In this document: piece by piece, positions 21,673 to 33,860 of the stretch
How the letters are laid out: each line of letters starts with the position of its first letter
How positions within the stretch are numbered: the stretch's first letter is position 1
NCBI RefSeq assembly: GCF_963678635.1
Contig: NC_087065.1
Location: 32,186,373 to 32,250,372, forward strand
Reading direction: 5' to 3'
Source: Symsagittifera roscoffensis
Taxonomy: Eukaryota; Xenacoelomorpha; Acoela; Convolutidae
DNA: 64,000 bases
Translations under genes and position numbers: made by a program
Notes under the pieces: model-generated
The model's database searches: none
What the model saw: only the letters and a program-made list of their open reading frames with translations
Told to the model about the DNA's origin: nothing

Positions 21673-23871
21673 GGCAGAAATCCCTCTTTACCGAACAGTT
21701 TTATCATTTCTACGAGTTCTCAAACCGCTGCCATGAGACGCATACTTATGAACCGTAGGAATTATCTGGTCTAAGCAATCAAAGAAATAATCCCCGATTC
21801 AACTTGGAAAATCCTTATCAACCAGTCTGCAGCTGGCGAAGGTGTATCTTAAGGTGTCTGTGTCAGCTGCTTTTTCTTTTTTAAGGCTCTCTTCTACTGA
21901 CAACTGAGCTTTTTGAGGCTTGTACCTTGCAGTTTGATGTATCCACTCTTCGATATATTCTCCCATAGTCACAACAAGCGCTAGCTGATTTTTTTTGCGC
22001 CTTGAAACGCTGTCTTCATGAGCTGTATAGTTAGGAGAGTTTCACTATTCACTTGCTATAGAGAGCCCTTGTTAGTTTTGAACTGGCTCCTCATATGCGC
22101 GATTACTTTTGAACACAATCAGGTCGTCAAGACAAGTTCATCTGTGTTCCGACTCACCGCTTCTTCTGTGAGACTAAGATATTTTTCCGAATGAATCAAA
22201 GTGACTCAATTTTATGAGGATGTTAATTTGATCTTCCTTTCCCGCTGGTCACTACTATTTAACTTTGGTGTATGTTTGACATATCACTTCTCTCGCGAGT
22301 GAAATAAACGAAATTATTGGCAGCGAAGCTGACCTTTTTTGAAAATTAAGGTAAAATATACACCACCGAGACCATTTATGCCACCAAGTCGAAGTATTAC
22401 AGATTTAAGAACTAATAAATGTTTGTCAGAGAAAAAAAAATAAATGTGACTAAAACTGATAAACTTCCCATCGCAAAATGATTAATTGTCTCCACTGAAG
22501 CTTAAAGCTTACCCTAAAATCAAATCAGTTGAGCTTAGCTGTCCGCTAGCTAACTCATTCATAAAATGTCTCTCGTTTAAAACAGTTTAAGCAAACCACC
22601 AATTTAACTACCAAAATATGTACACGCTTTAAAGATTATTTTTGTGACATTTCTTCATGAGAAAAAAAAATAGTCAGAGCTAGTTGGAGCAAAGAAATTT
22701 TCTACGGAACAGTTACCTATGTTGTACTAATTTTTTTTTCAAGAAATAATGACCGGGTGTTCAAACCTAGCAGCCAATTATTTTGACAAAATTGTTTTCC
22801 TTAATTAGTAGACTTTTCTTCACAAGCAAAAAAGGTCAAGGTACCAACTGGTGAAAAAAGGCAACTTCAGCAGCAGGAAACGATAGTCATCTAAATCCGC
22901 GATTCTAAAAGATGATCCATTTGCCGTGCCTTCAATTCAGAAAAAGTTTTATTGTCTTTCTCATGACAATGGACAACCACATTTCCACGTTCTCATCGAA
23001 ATTTGAAAAGGCTGCATTGAATCAGTTAAAAGAGAACCTTACGGTTTTTGCACTTAAATTTTTTTCTTTATTTAAATAAATGATCATTGGGTTCTGTAAA
23101 TTGTATCTTTCACGACCATTGATAGAGAAATTGAAAATGCTGTTAAAAGCAACTCCATAACTAAACTTGACCTTGCGGAATTCCTGTAGTAGAACTATTG
23201 CTAGAATTGGTCTGCTTCACAGACTCAATTTGTTCAGACTGTAACTGATGTAAATACTAATGCAACCGTTGAATGTCCTAATAGAAATCGGAACGGGGGT
23301 AAGGCTATTGAATTTACAAAAACGAATGGTAAAATCTTCAGTGGCTATGGTCATTTATAGATTTGCTCAAACACCTTATTTGTTATTTCTAATACGTTGT
23401 AACAACTTACTTTCTAAGAATCATATTTAAAGTCAGAAGGACAACAGATGTAAGAGCTCTTGAAAGCAAAAGTATTGGAAAAACAATCTTGAATACAAAT
23501 GTAGTTGTTTGGAGAATTCCTTAGAATCATATTTTTTAACATCATAAGTTTAGTAAAGCGCAACAAGTCATGTCCGTTAAACTTGAAATCTGCAGGATCT
23601 AGATGTTAAAAGCAAGAATAGGACAATAAATTCCACACAAGACTGAGTCAGCTGATTATAATAGCTCTTTCTTCAGTATTTGGTTTCATTCATGGACAAA
23701 AAGTCTCATGGTTTGTAAAAATGTATAGTGTTTGTCCAAGACGATCTGCAAAGAAGATTTGCTCACCAGCACGAGCGAATAGTTACCAATGAGTTTCTGA
23801 CTGGTGTGAGCTTGATGCTTCATTATTATCATTTGAATTTTGTAATAGAGGCTTTGTTAGAAGGAAAAAGG
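21673..23871. other. No gene visible
   Basis: About 2.2 kb of AT-rich sequence with only short frames on both strands. No repeats longer than simple A/T runs and no recognisable motifs. Confidence 0.4.
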
Positions 23872-24337
23872 TCACGTAATTTTGTTCCGAATGCTTTCTA
23901 GACTTCCTTTTTTAGACTTTATCGCCTGTTTCTGGCTAGTTTTTTGGCCCAACCCAAGTAACACTGTTGATGTACGTTCTACTCTGAAAATTGAAACAAC
24001 AATTGTTGCCGGTGGTGTATCAAAATCCAATTCTACTGAAATGATGCAATTGGCCAATTTAGGATGAATGAAGTCATTTGAAGCCTCTTCGATGAAAAAA
24101 TAGAAGATCAAATGACATAATATAAAGGTTTTCGTAGTTAGCTAAATTGGTTCCATGAGTGTTGTAGAAAGTGTTATAGCGTATTTTGTTGTAATCTGAC
24201 GTTGATACAGGAGTATTTGAATTCAGTAGACCGATTCGGTATACAATGAATTTGTTCTTTCGAAACTTTTGCAGATTAAACGCTTTTGTTGTATTTGTAC
24301 TCGAAAATGATGTGTTTGTGCTCATTGTCGAAATCAT
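23872..24337 (-). pseudogene. Unrecognised minus-strand frame, frameshifted
   Basis: Two overlapping minus-strand frames read as one broken protein. The upper part (24337-24074) contains FNLQKFRKNKFIVYRIGLL and NKIRYNTFYNTHGTNLAN. After a frame change near 24105 the lower part reads HPKLANCIISVELDFDTPPA. No family is recognised. It lies about 1.2 kb upstream of the PolB relic and on the opposite strand. A cargo or structural gene of the same Polinton-like element is possible, but nothing in the sequence proves it. Confidence 0.3.
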
Positions 24338-25548
24338 TCGACAGAATGGCTCTTCAGCAAAAACATCATCTCAAAATCACCACCTCTGTACCTTAAAAAA
24401 AATCTCGGTAAAACGTAAATTCAAATATGAGTTGTCTCTATGAGTTATAGTGCAAAACTGAGAATTATTGTGTGAATAAAACAATTTAAACTCAGATTCA
24501 AATCTTCACTGCAAAGGAAACTCAAAGATTGAAGCAAGGTACCTTGTCAACTGTAAATTGATTGAATTCATTGAAAATTACCAGATTTTGTGAGACTTAA
24601 TAATTAGTGAATTTGTTTTTTTTTTCTGACTGAAGTGTAAACTGAGAGTTAGCACCTTGGAAATTTGAGAAAAGTTCTGCCAAAATAAACAATCTAATCA
24701 AAACTGACTGAATAAACAAAGCGAATATCGGTTGTTTTCCCAGTTATTGATCAAGCAGTAATTTTTAACTGTTCTGCTGTTTTAGCTAACTTAAAATAAA
24801 ACTGATTATTTTAATTATTTTCATTAATTTTTCTAGAGTTTGAGATTTTTAATGATAACATCAAAAGAAGTCAGAAGCTAATTAGGAGAAAAACAATTGG
24901 TTATATTTCTAGAAAAAAAAATTATTTGAAAAAAAAAAATGAAAGTAAACTTAAAACATCTTTCTTGAAAATGTGTATTTCAGCTAGAAAAATATCTGTA
25001 TCAGAAGTGTTTACAGAGTTTGAAATTGGTTAGCAGATTACAAAGCATAGTTTAAAAAAAAACAAGAGTTGTGATGTGATGACAAAGAACTAGCTTGCTT
25101 AGACCTTACATGTGAGACCACATGCTCAGTACATGTATTAAGACATGCTCAGTATAGATTTGAAATTTCAAAATGATACCCACTATGTGAAATTCGAACT
25201 GATTAAACAGTTTTGAAATCTTTTCCGTGATCACGTAACTCTGATCCAGTCATTTTTGATTAAATTTTAGCATCTTCTGTAAGACTGCCTAAGTAATTCG
25301 CGTTAATTCAGCTATGTGAACCAATGGTTTTTCAGCGTGTACACTAAGACGGGAAAATTGAAAAAAATTGTTTTTTGACGGGAAAATTGGGTCAGAGTCA
25401 AATTTGCGCGCCCGAAACACAAACCGTTTTGTCTGTAATTTGTAGACGAACAGTTTTATTTTCCTAATTTTTGTTCTTTTTGATTATATGTTGAGATCAC
25501 TCGACTCTATTTCTTTCTAGTAATCAATTTCTTAACAAATTTCAAAAA
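24338..25548. other. No gene visible
   Basis: AT-rich spacer before the zinc-finger/PolB relic. ATG-poor, with no frame of interest. The phrase gacgggaaaattg occurs twice near 25350-25390. Confidence 0.4.
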
Positions 25549-25810
25549 ATGCTAGAATGCAATTTTTGTTCACTGACATATGCAAACAAGAGCAATAGAA
25601 GTCGCAACGAACATGACAAACATTTTGTTGAAACAGGGCTCATTGTTTATCGATGCAATGAGTGCTCATACACAGCTCAAATGCCCTCAAACTTAAAAAA
25701 CATTTTCTTCACACTCATGGTCAGCTTCAGGTGTTTGTGACTATTGTCTTGTTGGCTTTTGTTCGTCAAAAAACTTATCAACTCATTTACTAACAACCAT
25801 GTTCTATCTG
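25549..25810 (+). pseudogene. C2H2 zinc-finger N-terminus of PolB relic 2
   Basis: Starts MLECNFCSLTYANKSNRSRN with a C-x2-C...H pattern ending in EHDKH. A second finger follows (YRCNECSYTAQMPSNLKN, C-x2-C). Its His side (KHFLHTH-type) falls after a frameshift near 25700. C2H2 fingers before the polymerase are known in some eukaryotic protein-primed PolB genes. They are usually thought to bind nucleic acid. The distance of ~0.7-1.4 kb to the first clear polymerase motifs suggests they belong to one gene, but this is inference. Confidence 0.55.
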
Positions 25811-28800
25811 TTATGAGAGCTGCCTCTGCTGACTTGGCCACTACAAGTGCCGCTGCTGATGCTGCTCTCAGTGATGTGCGTGCTGCTGATAGATACAAAA
25901 TCAATGGCACAAGTCTTCAAAAATGTGAGTCTGCTTTTTGGTGTACGTGATCGGCGAGAACCAACTAAAGGATGAAAATCAGCGAATTGATCTTTTGCAA
26001 TTTATGCGAGACAAAAAGGTCAAACCAAAAACTCAAAATGGAACGTGCTGTAAAAGGAGCTAAAAAGATCAGTTCAGCGCTAATTTGGGGTTGGTAAAGC
26101 TCAGAGCAATAACCGATTGTAGTGAAATAAAACCGACGAGCGGATTGAAAATTATACAAACTCCGACATGAAACCAGTGATGAGCTTAGGATTAGAAGAT
26201 GACGAGTTGTTTTAAAACGATGGAAAAATTCAAGCTGTTTGGAGACTTTTGCATCTTATTGAAGCGGTTGTCTGTTATTGACTTGCCTTTTCAAATTCCA
26301 GAAGCCCAGAACTTGATAAACATTAGAATAGAAATCACGATGATCATTTGCTTCGAACTTTGCTTTATGCTGCTTGTATTCTGAAGCATGGTATTAACCT
26401 ACTTCTGACTGATCAACAAAAAGCAAACCCAGCAAATGCGCAAATACAAACTGACACTTACAATGCTGCAATTGCACCCAAAGCCCAAGGTCCCTTTGAT
26501 TCGCATCAATTGAAAACCTGGAACCATTCAACGATGTGAAACATGTTGTCTATGTGTACATCAAAACAACCTATGATGATAGCAACACTAAACTTGAGAT
26601 ATTTAACATGAATCTACTTCTCCTGTACGAGCCTTCAAAAGATCACTATGTACTTATAACCAATTTGCTAAAATTCATTAAAACAAAACAATTTAAAAAA
26701 CCATCGTGAAATAAATAGATAAAAGCATCGCCTATTCACGCACTTATGTAGAAGTTTTTTAAAATTAGTTGCAGTGATGAAACTCTTGAGCATCTTATCC
26801 AGTCTTTTAGGAATCATAAACCTGCCCTAGTAGTCCAGCCATCAGCAGAAAAGGTTACCAACCGATACTTTCCCTGATAAACCATAGCGATTATCAACCC
26901 GAGTTGTACAAAAACATGAAGCTTGTGGAAACTCCTACCTAATTCTTCGACTATTGCAGCTCTGATTAATGCATGAAAAAATTTCTCTCATCCAATTGCA
27001 TCAATTAGCGAGAAAGATATGAGATCAAAAGCGACGGTTTCGTCATTTATTTGGAAGTCAAGAATCGTTGAACGAAGGAACTTTATCAACACGTTGGATT
27101 TGCTGTTTACATTTTACCAATGAGCACAAAAAATGCCTTGACCAAGGTTCTCTTTCTGAAAACTTTGAGGAATGGGCACTTGAAAAATGCAATCTGGCAA
27201 GACGAACTGTGAGTTTTACTCCAGTCATTTGACATTACATCCAGAACTGTGATCTTCACCACATTTGTATACCCAGCATGTACAATGAGTGTTATACCCA
27301 GCACCGACGAAAAACATATATCGTTAATCAATGGAGTCTTAATTAAAACTATTAAAAAAAAGAGAATGGAATTGATCGAAAAAATTTTGAGTACCGCAGA
27401 TTCCTTGACTCATACAAGTTCGCAAATTCTTCCTTGCCAAGATTGGTTGATAATCTACCAGTACAAAAAATGTCGATTTTAAATGAATACTTTGCAAACG
27501 AGACGGAGGAGCAACGATGTCTGATACGACAAAAAGGTTTCTACCCATATTCGTACATGGATAATAAAGAAAAATTTGCAGTAAAAGAACTGCCCCCCTT
27601 GCAACATTGGTTCGATTTTTTGATAAAAGGAAAAGTTGCAGTTTTAAGTTTTAGAAGCGGATCTGGAACATGCAAGAAAAGCTTTTAGAGATTTCAGTTG
27701 TGAGAACTTGGAGGATTATCACAACTTGTATCTCATGTGTGATACACTCCTTCTTGCTTGCCTCTTTGAAGAGTTTCAAAAAAATTGGTCACCAAACTTA
27801 TGGCCTGGACTTCGCGCACCATTTTAGTGCTTCCATCTTAGTTGAAGACGCCTTCAAACATATCTGCAAAAACTCGAATGTTCAGCTCAAAACAGACCGC
27901 AGGAGGCATCACTAAATAGTAGAGAATTTGATGAGCGCTGGCTGTGCGTCTGTGTTCCATAGTCGCTTTTTCAAAGCAAACAACAAAAAACACCCTAACT
28001 TCAACCCAGATCACATTGGTACCCACGGGTTTTTGATCGACCCAATTAACCTCTATGGCGGCGTCATGCAAACGGAAAAATTACCGGTGCGTAACTTTGA
28101 GTTAGTAGAGTATTTTGAAGAGGAGGTAACATTGAATCCAATCCTTAGAACGTCTGAAGACTCTTGATTGAACTTTTTTAAAAGTTAATCTCGAGTACTC
28201 AGAAGAACTACATGACAGTCATCAAGATTGCCCTTTAGCTCCCACCAAAAAAAACACTACCACAGGCAAAAAAAAAACAGTACCCAAACAACGTTACTCG
28301 GGCAGATGAGAAATAAAGAAACTGCAAGACGGTCAACTGCAACGGACAAGTCAAATTATACAATTCATTAAAAACTTTTGCAATTGTTTGGTAGGTTGCG
28401 AGTAAAAAAGAAAAGGTGCACCATGTGTTGATGTTTGAACAAGAAGCATGATTAGAACCATATATCACTCTGAACTCGACTGAACGCCAACAAGCTAGAA
28501 ACAAGTTTGAAGAGGGTTTTTACAAACTTTTACAAACTTTTGTCGACCAGCAGAATCTCGTTCGCATAGTTAGAGATTATCAGGCCGCCTTGCTAAAAGT
28601 TAGTGCATTCAAACTTCGGTATCAAATCCGTCAAAATTTTTTCGAAAAACTTGGCAGCGTTCACTTTGAATTCATCAAAAAGTTACTATTTTTGAAATAT
28701 CAAAGTTTTGCATGTATAAATTTCATTATTAAATCATGAAAACAAAATTTGAATGTCAACTTCTCTGTTTTGATTCGGACAGTCTTCTGTACGAAATCAA

Positions 28801-29950
28801 AAGTGATGGTTTATACCGGGAAGTTTCCGGAAGAAGAACTTGACCTGTTTATTTACCCGAGGAACCAACCCTTTCTGCGATTCAAAATTTAAAAAAAAAA
28901 GGTTGTTTTAAAGGTCAAGGACGAGTCTTCAGGGGACATAATAAACAAGTTTATATCCCTCAAATCAAAGCTTTATTCCGTTTTGTCCAAAGGTAATCAA
29001 TTTTATCTGCCTTGGTTTTTTCGATTTTGATTTTTGTAGAAAATTGTTTTCTTTAAACAGATTTTTTTTAGTCAGCGAAAATTTATTTTGTTTTAATTTT
29101 TTTTGGAGGCTGAGAGTTTTTTTTTTTTAAATTTTGTTGACAATTTTTTTTTCTTGTGACCGAATTTTGAATTTTTGGAAATTTTTTGAGGATGACTGAT
29201 TGTTGAGGTCACACCTTCCGTTGCACCTGGACTTCATGCCGATGTAGCAGCCACAAAAAAAATCCATTTTTTTGATCACAGATTAGTGATCATCGTTAAT
29301 AAGGTTAGTAGTCATTTAAAAATTAGATTTAGATATTTAGATTGCAGAAAACTATCGGTGAAAGGTGTATCAAAAGCTGCTCAGAAGATGTTGACTCATC
29401 AGAGATATCGAGACACTTTGACCTCTGGCTCGTTATTCAAACCTGAAAACAGGCGAATCGCACCCGAGTCACACATTTTGCAAACTGTTACTTCGACGAA
29501 AACATCGTTATCGTTTTTGATGACAAACGCTACATCCTGGATGATGACCAGCAGAATCTTTCCTGCGGTCACAAAAATATTGTGGGTCAAACTGCGGTCT
29601 GCATTGATAATGGCGGTGACAATGCCGCCGCTGCAAATTCATACCCAATTGATGATGACAATTTGGAAAAATGGATGCCATTTTTTGAAGATGGTCAACA
29701 GCCAGCGTGGTAATATTGCAAAGATTTCCTAGATGGGGCATCTGAGCAATTATTTTACAATGAAAAAGTTGATTGAGACCATCCGGAAGTTCACAATGAC
29801 TATTCTGCGGATAGCTTTGCTGTTGAAAATACACCACAAAAAAACTGTTCGCTTCGACAACAGAAAGACCAGGCGGACATCAATTGGCAAAAATTAGATC
29901 CCGGTCTGACTCAGGCAGCAGAAACTAACGACAGTGATATCGACGAATAG
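25811..29950 (+). pseudogene. PolB (Polinton-type, second lineage), heavily frameshifted
   Basis: Pieces in order: KHVVYVYIKTTYDDSNTKLE (26540); FANSSLAKLVDNLPVQKMS (27418); QKGFYPYSYMDN; KELPPLQHWFDF; ENLEDYHNLYLMCDTLLLAC (27703); then ERQQARNKFEEGFYKLL (28478); the palm motif C as LCFDSDSLLYEIKSDGLY (28765), where the usual DTDS is DSDS with both Asp residues kept; GDIINKF; KLSVKGVSKAAQKMLTHQRY (29348); and a C-terminal tail ending ETNDSDIDE, TAG at 29948. These follow the order of organellar/viral family B polymerases (exonuclease, TPR/palm, thumb). At least eight frame changes and several stops are needed to follow it, so it is dead. Its wording differs from that of the relics at 1-732 and 49320-52690, so it is a separate lineage. 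Confidence 0.8.
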
Positions 29951-31304
29951 AATAAACTACAAAAAAAAACATTAAGTTTTGTATAGTAAAAAAAACTTCA
30001 GTGATTTAATAGGAGAATTGTGTGTACACAAAAACTTGACCTACCGCTATTCCGGGTTTAGTGCGTAATCAAGTGCGAGACTTTGTTCCATTTTTGGGAC
30101 CCAGTTAATCGGGGATAAACTTTTTCACAATTAAACCAGTTTGTTTCTGGAACACATTTTTTATATCTTTTTGTACGTAAACTGAAATTAAATCAAAATT
30201 TTAAGAAGAAATGAGCAAAAGGGAAATAGCGCGGTGAAACATGTCAGCCCTTATTAGAACGAAGGTTTAGCAAATCGTTTCCAACACCAAACATGTAAGC
30301 ACAAGGTTCAGTGGAAAACTCAATCATATATCGAAATTTTAAATGAGGACTGTAAGTTATAAAATAATATACAGGATGACAAATAGAACTTTTACATGGT
30401 GACCAATGGTTGTCAGATAAAACATGGTGACAAATACGATCTACACCTAATAGTCATCTATAATGGTCATCCATACAACCCTTCCACCCTTAATAGTGTA
30501 CTATATGCAAACTAGTATTGTATCGAAAAAATGCGGCGTCAAAAAACGCACTATTTGTATCTCTAAAACCCATAACATATCTTAACTCTACGAAGTCTGT
30601 ACCCTATCTAAATACATAGGCGGACAACCGGATAGTCTTTATATTCTGTTGATACTTTGGGGTCATCCGTCCCCTGTATGATTTGATACAACATATTACT
30701 GCAAGCATTACGAGCCCAAACTGTGTCTTTTGTGTGGGTTCTTTAGCAAAATTGACAAAAAGGTCAGTTTTTGAACTTTTTTCTTCGGTTTCCTTTGATC
30801 GAGTTGACAAAGTCTTAAACAACACTTAACTCTTGTTTCTGTGTTCCAGTGACCTACGCACACCAAAAAATGCGCCTATCCTTTCAGAATTTGGCTTTGT
30901 GATTTGATTTGGTTGGTTTATCATGCATAGTGGTTTGAAGGTGTTGTCTTGCAAGTCTGTTACCTGCGGATCTCTTGAGTGAGTGAGTTCATCCTCTCGA
31001 ACTCCTGCATACATACAACTGTGCATGCTGTCTTGATTTCCTCCTTTTGCTTCAACTCGGCCATGTTGAACGGGTCCGGTAGTTTCTCTGTCAGCTCTTC
31101 CACGGTCCCTTCCACCGCTTCCTCCCGAGTCGAACCACTCTGGCTCCTTCCGGCCGAGTTTCTCGGCTGCAGGTCATGCACTACTCGGAACAGACTGTCA
31201 CTCAGTGTAGTGAGGAATCCGATCTCGGCGTTCAGGTGCAAACCGTACAGGGCCGGGCTCTCCTGTGGAAGTGTCTCGTCAATGTATGCGTGATATCCTT
31301 TGTA
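29095..31304. repeat. Tandem duplication, unit 1 (PolB tail + dynein exon)
   Basis: Sequence from ggctgagagttttttt (29108) through the PolB tail, a ~1 kb spacer and a dynein exon on minus recurs from ggctgggagttttttt (about 31304). The two units are nearly identical, except that bases equivalent to about 29226-29604 are missing from unit 2. Confidence 0.85.
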
Positions 31305-31308
31305 ATCG
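30964..31308 (-). pseudogene. Axonemal dynein heavy-chain exon, 5'-truncated copy
   Basis: Minus-strand copy of the exon described at 32805-33199. It reads DYKGYHAYIDETLPQ, AEIGFLTTLSDSLFRVV, STREEAVEGTVEELTEKLPD, FNMAEL, and ends EIRR with donor AG/GTAACAG. It is truncated on its 5' side at the duplication junction (about 31308), so the splice acceptor is missing. Substitutions relative to the other copy include CMQEFERM in place of CLQECERM. Confidence 0.8.
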
Positions 31309-33155
31309 ATGTTGGCTGGGAGTTTTTTTTGAAAAAATTTTGTTGACAATTTTTTTTTCTGGTGACCGAATTTTGAATTTTTGGAAGTTTTTTGAGGATG
31401 AATGATTGTTGAGGTCACACCTTCCGTTGCAAACTGCTGTCTGCATTGATAATGGCGGTGACAATGCCGCCGCTGCAAATTCATACCCAATTGATGATGA
31501 CAATTTGGAAAAATGGATGCCATTTTTTGAAGATGGTCAACAGCCAGCGAGGTAAGATTGTAAAGATTTCCTAGATGGGGCATCTGATCAATTATTATAC
31601 ACTCAAAAAGTTGATTGGGACCATCCGGAAGTTCACAATGACTATTCTGCGGATAGCTTTGCTGTTGAAAATACACCACAAAAAAACTGTTCGCTTCGAC
31701 AACAGAAAGACCAGGTGGACATCAATTGGCAAAAATTAGATCCCGGTCTGACTCAGGCAGCAGAAACTAACGACAGTGATATCGACGAATAGAATAAACT
31801 ACAAAAAAAACATTAAGTTTTGTATAGTAAAAAAAAGTTCAGTGATTTAATAGGAGAATTGTGTGTACACAAAAACTTGACCTACCGCTATTCCGGGTTT
31901 AGTGCGTATTCAAGTGCGAGACTTTGTTCCAGTTTTGGGACCCAGTTAATCGGGGATAAACTCTTTCACAATTAAACCAGTTTGTTTCTGGAACACATTT
32001 TTTATATCTTTTTGTACGTAAACTGAAATTAAATGAAAGTTTTAAGAAGAAATGAGCAAAAAGGAAATAGCGCGGTGAAACATGTCAGCCCTTATTAGAA
32101 TGAAGATTTAGCAAATCGTTTCCAAAACCAAACATGTAACTACAAGGTTCAGTGGAAAACTCAATCATATATCGAAATTTTAAATGAGGACTGTAAGTTA
32201 TAAAATAATATACAGGATGACAAATAGAACTTTTACATGGTGATCATTGGTTGTCAGATAAAACATGGTGACAAATACGATCTACACCTAATAGTCATCT
32301 ATAATGGTCATCCATACAACCCTTCCCCCCTTAATAGTGTACTATATGCAAACTAGTATTGTATCGAAAAAATGCGGCGTCAAAAAACTCACTATTTGTA
32401 TCTCTGAAACCCATAACATATCTTAACTCTACGAAGTCTGTACCCTATCTTAATACATAGGCGGATAACCGGATAGTCTTTATATTCTGTTGATACTTTG
32501 GGGTCATCCGTCCCCTGTATGAGTTGATACAACAGATTACTGCAAGCATTACGAGCCCAAACTGTGTCTTTTGTGTGGGTTCTTTAGCAAAATTGGCAAA
32601 AAGGTCAGTTTTTGAACTTTTTTCTTCGGTTTCCTTTGATCGAGTTGACAAAGTCTTAAAAAACACTTAACTCTTGTTTCTGTGTTCCAGTGACCTACGC
32701 ACACCAAAAAATGCGCCTATCCTTTCAGAGTTTGGCCTTGTGATTTGATTTGGTTGGTTTATCATGCATAGTGGTTTGAAGGTGTTGTCTTGCGTGTCTG
32801 TTACCTGCGGATCTCTTGAGTGAGTGAGTTCATCCTCTCGCACTCCTGCAGACATACAACTGTGTATGGTGTCTTGATTTCCTCTTTTTGCTGCAACTCG
32901 GCCATGTTGAACGGGTCCGGCAGTTTCTCTGTCAGCTCTTCCACGGTCCCTTCCACCGCTTCCTCCCGAGTCGAACCACTCTGGCTCGTTCCGGCCGAGT
33001 CTCTCGGCTGCAAGTCATGCACTACTCGGAACAGACTGTCACTCAGTGTAGTGAGGAATCCGATCTCGGCGTTCAGGTGCAAACCGTATAGGGCCGGGCT
33101 CTCCTGTGGAAGTGTCTCGTCAATGTACGCGTGATATCCTTTGTAATCCGTGTTA
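31305..33155. repeat. Tandem duplication, unit 2
   Basis: Second copy of 29095-31304. Anchor pairs include actgcggtctgcattgat (29599)/actgctgtctgcattgat (31435), tcaagtgcgagactttgttc (30069/31910) and gcggatctcttgagtgag (30966/32807). Right of about 33150 the sequence continues as the 5' side of the dynein exon, which unit 1 lacks. Confidence 0.85.
31434..31792 (+). pseudogene. PolB relic 2 C-terminal tail, duplicated copy
   Basis: Copy of the 29600-29950 tail: IDNGGDNAAAANSYPIDDDN, KWMPFFEDGQQ, a stop, then WDHPEVHNDYSADSFAVEN and ETNDSDIDE with TAG at 31789. It has no polymerase body in front of it because the duplication began within the gene and then lost 380 bases. Confidence 0.75.
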
Positions 33156-33199
33156 CCAGGTACAGGGAATTGGGGAGCCAGGTTCAGCTCACCGTCAAG
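32805..33199 (-). CDS. Axonemal dynein heavy-chain exon with intact splice sites
   Basis: A single 395-base exon on the minus strand. It opens after the acceptor TTTGTTTACAG (33200 side) with LDGELNLAPQFPVPGNTDYK. It continues DETLPQESPALYGLHLNAEI, GFLTTLSDSLFRVVHDL, SGSTREEAVEGT, LPDPFNMAEL and VVCLQECERMNSLTQEIRR, and ends AG/GTAACAG (donor 32804-32801). This is the late part of the motor region of outer-arm-type axonemal dynein heavy chains (DNAH9/11/17-like), which power cilia and flagella. There are no stops, and both splice sites are canonical. The exon ends in phase 2. I found no other dynein exon in the window, so it is either part of a gene with very long introns or a stranded, copied exon. 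A full heavy chain is ~4,500 residues; this is ~131. Confidence 0.75.
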
Positions 33200-33204
33200 C
33201 TGTA

Positions 33205-33609
33205 AACAAAATAAACTGAGCAGACAATTTTTAACATACTTTTCAACATACTTTTTTAGAATCCAACAAAATTTACTTCTAATTTTGGCTTCGTTGTAAG
33301 TGTGTTTCAGTTAGTTATCGTTAGTTTTTATTAATATTATTTTAATTTTTCTGATTAACGTTTGTTTAGCATGGTTTCTAGATTTCAGTTTTTCTGGCAA
33401 CGAATTTGTAGTTGCCCTAAAAATTTGCTGACAATATAAACTGGGACCATGTGTAGGCCTTCTCGTGGCGGTGTCAATGTCATCAGCAAAATGTCGATCT
33501 AGCTAGCAACTCACTTAAAATGCATGTTTACTGGAATACTTTGGAGCCTGCGTCTGTGGTACGCTTATGCAAGCAAAAAAGAATCCGACAACAAGTAAGT
33601 AGGTCGAAA
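33205..33609. other. Intron-like spacer 5' of the dynein exon
   Basis: No coding motif. It lies upstream of the dynein exon on its own strand, where a preceding intron would be. No further dynein exon is seen. Confidence 0.4.
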
Positions 33610-33639
33610 CTTTTTAAAGCGCAACCCATATTCAAATTT

Positions 33640-33860
33640 GCTCGACCCATGTTGCGACTAATGTTTCGCTCGAATCATTTTGTTATTTTGCGTGACCCAT
33701 GTTGCGACTTTGCTTGACCCATGTGGAGACTTTGCGCGACTCATGTTGTGACTTTGTTCCACTCTTGTTGCGACTATCCGCGACTCATGTTGCGAGTTTG
33801 CGCGATCCATATTGCGACTCTGCGCAATCCATGTTGCGACTTTGCGCGACTCAAGCCTCC
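33640..33860. repeat. 22-bp tandem repeat (CGACTCATGTTGCGACTTTGCG)
   Basis: About nine imperfect copies of a 22-base unit reading cgactcatgttgcgactttg. Because 22 is not a multiple of 3, the frames found over it are accidental. Confidence 0.75.

Noticed and set aside
30960-31679. A 239-codon minus-strand frame that joins a dynein-like stretch to a MVYFQQQ... N-terminus
   Set aside because: The N-terminal half is simply the reverse strand of the PolB tail (31434-31679) and of spacer. Only the dynein exon part is real. It is not a fusion gene.
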